Assembly (NCBI GenBank): GCA_040007095.1
Contig: JBDTVS010000190.1
Coordinates: forward strand, 1-64,000
DNA: 64,000 bases
Direction of reading: 5' to 3'
From: JBDTVS01 sp040007095
GTDB lineage: Bacteria; Acidobacteriota; Vicinamibacteria; Vicinamibacterales; CAVVIG01
Numbering within the stretch: the first letter of the stretch is position 1; each line of letters begins with the position of its first letter. Shown piece by piece: positions 59,678 through 64,000 of this stretch. The notes beneath the pieces are model-generated. The model saw only the letters and a list, made by a program, of their open reading frames with translations. It was not told the DNA's origin and did no database searches. A program made the position numbers and the translations under genes.

Positions 59678-60685
59678 ATGGCAGACCGGAATACTGATGG
59701 GCTGGTGGTCGTAACGGGCGCGGGTGGCTTCATCGGCGGACATCTCACCGGCGAGTTGCGTCGACTCGGCTATCAGCACGTGCGCGCGGTGGACGTGAAG
59801 CCGCTCGACGAGTGGTACCAGACCTTTCCCGATGTGGACAACCGGCAGCTCGATCTGCGCCAACGGGAGGCCTGCGACGAAGCGGCGGCCGGCGCGCACG
59901 AAATCTACAATCTCGCCTGCGACATGGGGGGGATGGGTTTTATCGAGACGCACAAGGCCGAATGCATGCTCTCGGTACTCATCAATACTCACATGCTGGC
60001 GTCCGCGCGGGACCAGCACGTCGAGCGCTTCTTCTATTCCTCGTCGGCCTGTGTGTACGCCGCCGACAAACAGACGCGTCCCGACGTCGCGCCGCTCAAG
60101 GAGGAGGACGCGTACCCGGCCATGCCCGAGGATGGCTACGGCTGGGAAAAGCTCTTCAGCGAACGCATGTGCCGCCATTTCCGGGAGGACTTCGGCCTCG
60201 AGACCAGGGTGGCCCGGTATCACAACGTGTACGGTCCGGAAGGCACCTACCAGGGCGGCCGCGAAAAGGCGCCTGCGGCGATCTGTCGGAAGATCATTGC
60301 GGCGCAGCTGGCGGGCGACGCTGAAATCGAAGTATGGGGCGACGGCGAGCAGAGCCGCAGCTTCATGTATATCGACGATTGTCTGCACGGCACGCGCGCG
60401 CTGATGGCCAGCGACATCACCGAGCCGCTCAATATCGGCAGCGACGAGCTCGTCACCATCAATCAGCTGGTCGAGATTGTCGAAGAGATCGCGGGTCGGC
60501 GGTTCAAGCGGCGGTACATCCTCGACGCGCCCAAGGGCGTGCGCGGCCGGTGCAGCGACAACACGCTGATCGTTCAGAAGCTGGGTTGGGCGCCCTCGGT
60601 CCGGCTGCGCGACGGTCTCGAGAAGACCTACCGATGGATCCACGACCAGATGGCGGCCCCCGCCGGCCGCCGCGTCTACGCCTGA
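59678..60685 (+). CDS. GDP-mannose 3,5-epimerase-like extended SDR
   Basis: A 335-residue protein. It has V-T-G-A-G-G-F-I-G-G-H-L, Y-N-L-A-C-D-M-G-G-M-G-F-I, S-S-S-A-C-V-Y-A, the catalytic Y-G-W-E-K and Y-H-N-V-Y-G-P-E-G-T-Y with K-A-P-A-A. The D-M-G-G-M-G-F-I and Y-G-W-E-K patterns match plant and bacterial GDP-mannose 3,5-epimerases (GME). It would give GDP-L-galactose or GDP-gulose from GDP-mannose. The ATG at 59678 follows an ACGAGGA ribosome site and is preferred over an earlier in-frame ATT/ATG region at 59651. Confidence 0.85.
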   Translation: MADRNTDGLVVVTGAGGFIGGHLTGELRRLGYQHVRAVDVKPLDEWYQTFPDVDNRQLDLRQREACDEAAAGAHEIYNLACDMGGMGFIETHKAECMLSVLINTHMLASARDQHVERFFYSSSACVYAADKQTRPDVAPLKEEDAYPAMPEDGYGWEKLFSERMCRHFREDFGLETRVARYHNVYGPEGTYQGGREKAPAAICRKIIAAQLAGDAEIEVWGDGEQSRSFMYIDDCLHGTRALMASDITEPLNIGSDELVTINQLVEIVEEIAGRRFKRRYILDAPKGVRGRCSDNTLIVQKLGWAPSVRLRDGLEKTYRWIHDQMAAPAGRRVYA

Positions 60686-60694
60686 CCTTCACCC

Positions 60695-62344
60695 ATGACC
60701 GACGCTCTTGTCATCGCGCTCGCACAGTTGAACCCGACGGTCGGCGACATCCAGGCCAACCTCACGCTTATTCGCGAGGCGCGAGCCGCCTCGGGCGGGG
60801 CCGATCTGCTGGTGTGTGCCGAGCTCGCGCTGATCGGGTATCCGCCGGAGGATCTCGTCATGCGGCCCGCCGTCATCGAGGCGACGAGGAGCGCGGTTGA
60901 GGAGCTGGCGGCCGATACGCGGACCGGACCGGCGATTTTGGTGACGGCGCCGTGGCGCGACGGTCCCGCCATCTACAACGCCGTGATCCTGCTCGATGGC
61001 GGCGCCATTCGCGCGGTGCGATACAAGCACGAGTTGCCCAACTACGGCGTGTTCGACGAGAAGCGGGTCTTTGCGGCGGGTCCGCTGCCGGAACCCGTCG
61101 ACTTCCGCGGAGTGCGCCTTGGCGTCCCGATCTGCGAGGACATCTGGTACCCGACCGTCGTCGCCCATCTGGCGAAGCAGGGCGCCGAGATTCTGATCGT
61201 CCCGAATGGCTCGCCGTTCGAGCGAGAGAAAGTGGGGCAGCGCATCGCCCTTTCGACCGATCGCGTGCGCGAAACCGGGCTGCCCCTGGTCTACATCAAC
61301 CAGGTTGGCGGCCAGGACGAGCTCGTGTTCGACGGCGGATCGTTCGTGATCAATGCCGACCGGCAGCTCGTCATCCGGTTCCCGGTCTGGGCCGAGCAGA
61401 CACACGCCACTCGTTGGAGCCGTATCTCTGGCGGATGGACGTGTGAGCCGCAGGATCTGGCGCCCCTGCCCGACGAGCCGGGCAACACCTATCAGGGGTT
61501 GATGGTCGGGCTGCGTGACTACGTGAGCAAGAATCGATTTCCCGGCGTACTGCTGGGGCTCTCGGGCGGGATCGACTCGGCCCTGACGGCGGTCATCGCC
61601 GTGGATGCGCTCGGTCCCGAACGGGTGCTTGGCGTGCGGTTGCCGTCCCGGTTCACGAGTGACGAGAGCCAGACCGACGCCGACATCTCCGCCGAGCGAC
61701 TGGGGATGCGGCTCGAAACGATACCGATCGCGGGTGTGGTGGATGCCGTCGAGCAGGCGCTCGCCCCGTTGTTTGCCGGTCGGCCGCGCGACATCACGGA
61801 AGAGAACATGCAGGCGCGTGCTCGAGGCCTGCTGCTGATGGCGGTGTCGAACAAGTTCGGCTCGATGCTGCTCACGACCGGCAACAAGTCGGAGATGTCG
61901 GTCGGCTATGCCACGTTGTATGGCGACATGTGCGGCGGCTATTCGGTGCTGAAGGATCTCTACAAGACCGAGGTGTACGCGCTCGCCGAATGGCGGAACC
62001 GCTGTGTCCCCAAGGGCGCGCTCGGTCGTGGCGGCGAGGTGGTTCCGGGAAACGTCCTGACGAAGGCGCCGACGGCCGAGCTGCGGCCGAATCAGAAGGA
62101 TCAGGACTCCTTGCCGGAGTATTCCGAGCTCGACGCGATGCTGACCGGTCTGGTCGAGCAGGAGCGCAGCGTGGACGATATCGCGGCCGAGGGCCATCCG
62201 CGCGCGCTCGTCAGCCGGACGCAGAACATGCTCTTCACGGCCGAATACAAGCGCCGCCAGGCGCCTCCCGGGGTCAAGACGTCGAGCCGCAGCTTCGGCC
62301 GCGATCGGCGTTATCCGATCACCAACAGATTTCGCGATCGCTAA
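60695..62344 (+). CDS. nadE: Glutamine-dependent NAD+ synthetase
   Basis: A 549-residue two-domain enzyme. The N-terminal nitrilase-type glutaminase has the catalytic triad Glu43, Lys111 and Cys147 (C-A-E-L, Y-K-H-E-L-P-N-Y and P-I-C-E-D-I-W). The C-terminal NAD synthetase has the PP-loop S-G-G-I-D-S at 290-295, T-T-G-N-K-S-E and K-T-E-V-Y. It amidates nicotinate adenine dinucleotide with ammonia from glutamine, a housekeeping step. It lies between a sugar epimerase and an ABC exporter, starting 9 bp after the former and ending 4 bp before the latter, so it is probably co-transcribed with glycan genes. Confidence 0.95.
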   Translation: MTDALVIALAQLNPTVGDIQANLTLIREARAASGGADLLVCAELALIGYPPEDLVMRPAVIEATRSAVEELAADTRTGPAILVTAPWRDGPAIYNAVILLDGGAIRAVRYKHELPNYGVFDEKRVFAAGPLPEPVDFRGVRLGVPICEDIWYPTVVAHLAKQGAEILIVPNGSPFEREKVGQRIALSTDRVRETGLPLVYINQVGGQDELVFDGGSFVINADRQLVIRFPVWAEQTHATRWSRISGGWTCEPQDLAPLPDEPGNTYQGLMVGLRDYVSKNRFPGVLLGLSGGIDSALTAVIAVDALGPERVLGVRLPSRFTSDESQTDADISAERLGMRLETIPIAGVVDAVEQALAPLFAGRPRDITEENMQARARGLLLMAVSNKFGSMLLTTGNKSEMSVGYATLYGDMCGGYSVLKDLYKTEVYALAEWRNRCVPKGALGRGGEVVPGNVLTKAPTAELRPNQKDQDSLPEYSELDAMLTGLVEQERSVDDIAAEGHPRALVSRTQNMLFTAEYKRRQAPPGVKTSSRSFGRDRRYPITNRFRDR

Positions 62345-62348
62345 GCCG

Positions 62349-63215
62349 TTGGCATCAACCGTCACCAGGTCCGCGCCCTCTTTCGTCCGGTCGGCCGTCC
62401 ATTTGCCCGCGCTCATCGGGTCTGAAACGACGGGACTGCTGGCGAACCTGCGCCGCTCCTGGCGCGTGCTGTGGACGCTGACCATGATTGAGTGCCGCCG
62501 GAAGTACGCCGGCTCGATCCTCGGGACGCTCTGGTACCCGCTGTACTCGATGCTCCTGCTCGGCAGCTACTGTTTCCTGTACCTGGTCGTGTTCCGTGTC
62601 CGCTACCGCGAGCTGGGTACCTATGAGTTCGTGCTGTTCGTGTTCTCCGGCCTGATTCCCTATCTCGGTTTCAGCGAGGCCGTCGCGACCGGTCTGGGAT
62701 CGGTGAAAGCGAATCTGGCGTTGCTTCGCAACGCGGTGTTTCCGATCGAGTTGGTTCCGGTCAAGTACGCGCTGGCCGCGATGGTGGGCCTGTTCAGCTC
62801 GTTGGCGTTGCTCATCCTGATGATTCTGCCGACGTCCTACCGGGGATGGCATCTGCTGTACTTGCCGGTCCCGCTCCTGTCGCTGCTGATCTTCACGCTC
62901 GGCGTCATCTGGTTCCTGTCGGCGATCGCGGTCGTCGTGCCCGATATCGCGCAGATCGTCAACATCGCGCTGCTGCTCTTCATGTTCATTTCGCCAATCG
63001 GCTTTACGATCGACTCGGTCCCGGCCCGGGTTCGTGCGCTGGTGTACTTGAACCCCTTGACCTACCTGATTGAAGGGTTCCGGTATGCGTTGATTGGCGT
63101 CCGGGTATCGCCCGTGTGGTACGACCCCCTGTTTCTGGCGGTCTCGCTGGGATTCGCGCTGGTTGCCGCGACGTTCTTCCGTCGGATGTCCCCCATCTTC
63201 AGCGACTATGAGTGA
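62349..63215 (+). CDS. ABC-2 type polysaccharide export permease, second system
   Basis: A 288-residue permease with about six membrane helices. It has R-R-K-Y-A-G-S-I-L-G-T-L-W-Y-P-L-Y near the N-terminus and Y-L-N-P-L-T-Y-L-I-E-G-F-R at the end, as in Wzm/TagG-type permeases. An N-terminal extension of about 40 residues precedes the first helix. Start is TTG 62349; other starts further in are possible. The ATPase overlaps it by 8 bp. It is only distantly similar to the permease at 38410. Confidence 0.88.
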   Translation: MASTVTRSAPSFVRSAVHLPALIGSETTGLLANLRRSWRVLWTLTMIECRRKYAGSILGTLWYPLYSMLLLGSYCFLYLVVFRVRYRELGTYEFVLFVFSGLIPYLGFSEAVATGLGSVKANLALLRNAVFPIELVPVKYALAAMVGLFSSLALLILMILPTSYRGWHLLYLPVPLLSLLIFTLGVIWFLSAIAVVVPDIAQIVNIALLLFMFISPIGFTIDSVPARVRALVYLNPLTYLIEGFRYALIGVRVSPVWYDPLFLAVSLGFALVAATFFRRMSPIFSDYE

Positions 63216-64000
63216 CGCGCTGCTCGGCGTGCCGCATCCTCTCGCCATCGGGATCGAGGGAGTCGTCAAGCGGTACCGGTTGCACCAGAAGCCGATGTAC
63301 CGATTTCTCGATTTGTTCGGACTGTGTCCGTCTGGTCCGGCGTACTACTCGGAACATACGGCGCTGCTCGACGTGTCGCTGTCGATCGGCCGTGGTGAAA
63401 AGGTGGCGATCATCGGCCGCAACGGTGCAGGGAAATCCACCCTGCTGAAGATCGTGACTGGACTGGTGCGTCCGACGTCGGGAACGATCCTCGTCAACGG
63501 AACGGTGAGCAACCTGCTGCAGATCGGATCCGGTTTTCATCCCGACTTCACCGGTCGTCAGAACGTGTATGCGAGCCTGGCCCATCAGGGGATTACCGGC
63601 GCCGATGCCACGCGCATCTTCGCCGAAGTGGTCGATTTTGCCGAGATCGGCGAGTACATCGACCAGCCGATGAAGACCTACTCGACCGGCATGTGTTCCC
63701 GCCTGATGTTCTCGTCTTCAGTGGTCACCAAGCCCGAGGTGCTGATCGTCGACGAAATTCTCGGCGTGGGCGACGCCTACTTCTCGCACAAGAGTTTCGA
63801 GCGCATGCGTCAGCTCTGCGCCGACGACGGGACCACGTTGCTGCTGGTCACGCACAGCATCTACTCGGCGCTGAACCTCTGCGACCGGTTCGTCTGGCTC
63901 GATCGCGGCCAGGTCAAGTTCGACGGCGACGGCAAGGCGGCGATCTCGCTCTACGAGAGCTCGGTCAAGGATCAGGAGGAGCAGCACCTTCGCCAGCGCA
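63208..64000 (+). CDS. ABC transporter ATPase, second system, 3' end missing
   Basis: Open from ATG 63208 to the window edge (264 codons). The product begins M-S-D-A-L-L-G-V-P-H-P and shows a polysaccharide-exporter ATPase: Walker A I-G-R-N-G-A-G-K-S-T, Q-loop region L-L-Q-I-G-S-G-F-H-P, an unusual signature Y-S-T-G-M-C-S-R-L in place of L-S-G-G-Q, Walker B V-L-I-V-D-E-I-L-G-V-G-D and H-loop V-T-H-S. Whether it carries a Wzt-type C-terminal domain, as the ATPase at 39200 does, cannot be seen. It overlaps its permease gene by 8 bp. Confidence 0.9.
   Translation, partial: MSDALLGVPHPLAIGIEGVVKRYRLHQKPMYRFLDLFGLCPSGPAYYSEHTALLDVSLSIGRGEKVAIIGRNGAGKSTLLKIVTGLVRPTSGTILVNGTVSNLLQIGSGFHPDFTGRQNVYASLAHQGITGADATRIFAEVVDFAEIGEYIDQPMKTYSTGMCSRLMFSSSVVTKPEVLIVDEILGVGDAYFSHKSFERMRQLCADDGTTLLLVTHSIYSALNLCDRFVWLDRGQVKFDGDGKAAISLYESSVKDQEEQHLRQR

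Noticed and set aside
60689..62485. 598-codon minus-strand open frame
   Set aside because: Antisense to nadE, which has complete catalytic residues.

Overview
The window is GC-rich and densely coded, and looks like a chromosomal segment from an acidobacterium, possibly of the Vicinamibacteria type. This placement is inference. It rests on a DUF1588/DUF1585 cytochrome-like protein at the left edge and on two secreted proteins built on the 'RTADGxPxxxGxW' repeat, which are typical of that phylum. No rRNA, tRNA, CRISPR array, transposase or phage gene was seen.

Layout. From 1 to 5.5 kb are secreted or accessory genes, including a two-centre metallopeptidase with a DUF4157 (eCIS-core) domain. 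From 5.7 to 10.1 kb are mostly housekeeping genes: quinone oxidoreductase, holB, ricT-like PSP1 protein, pdxA and smpB. From 10.1 kb to the right edge runs one very large surface-polysaccharide locus.

The polysaccharide locus has recognisable modules. (a) 10.1-16.9 kb: rfbD-like reductase, an L-2-hydroxyglutarate oxidase-like flavoprotein, a coiled-coil methyltransferase, a WbpE-like aminotransferase, gmd and a WbpA-like dehydrogenase. (b) 17.0-25.5 kb: a near-consensus sigma70 promoter, then SDR, transketolase, aldehyde dehydrogenase, NeuC-like epimerase, NeuB, NeuA and a winged-helix/Rossmann regulator, which together suggest an unusual nonulosonic acid pathway. (c) 25.6-32.5 kb: epimerases, methyltransferase, mutase-like flavoprotein and two glycosyltransferases. 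(d) 32.7-38.2 kb: methyltransferase, a pair of SGNH proteins, SxtJ-like and 52-aa DUF5989-like membrane proteins and a NodU/SxtI-type carbamoyltransferase. (e) 38.4-40.5 kb: a Wzm/Wzt-type ABC exporter. (f) 40.6-58.0 kb: a tightly coupled run with a GT-B-like protein, an AsnB-type amidotransferase, five GT-B glycosyltransferases, a deacetylase-like protein, a methyltransferase, an epimerase, a polytopic membrane protein, a DUF4330 protein, WbpB and WbpD homologues and a third SGNH protein. (g) 58.3 kb to the end: methyltransferase, GDP-mannose 3,5-epimerase-like protein, nadE and a second ABC exporter cut by the window edge.

Together these genes would make activated sugars (GDP-deoxymannose, UDP-diacetamido-glucuronate type and CMP-nonulosonate type), assemble them, decorate them (methyl, carbamoyl, possibly amide and acyl changes) and export the glycan through ABC transporters. 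Most of the larger gaps between modules in the locus are filled with palindromic MITE-like repeats. Five of these share one internal core but carry four different terminal inverted repeats, and some border or overlap gene ends.
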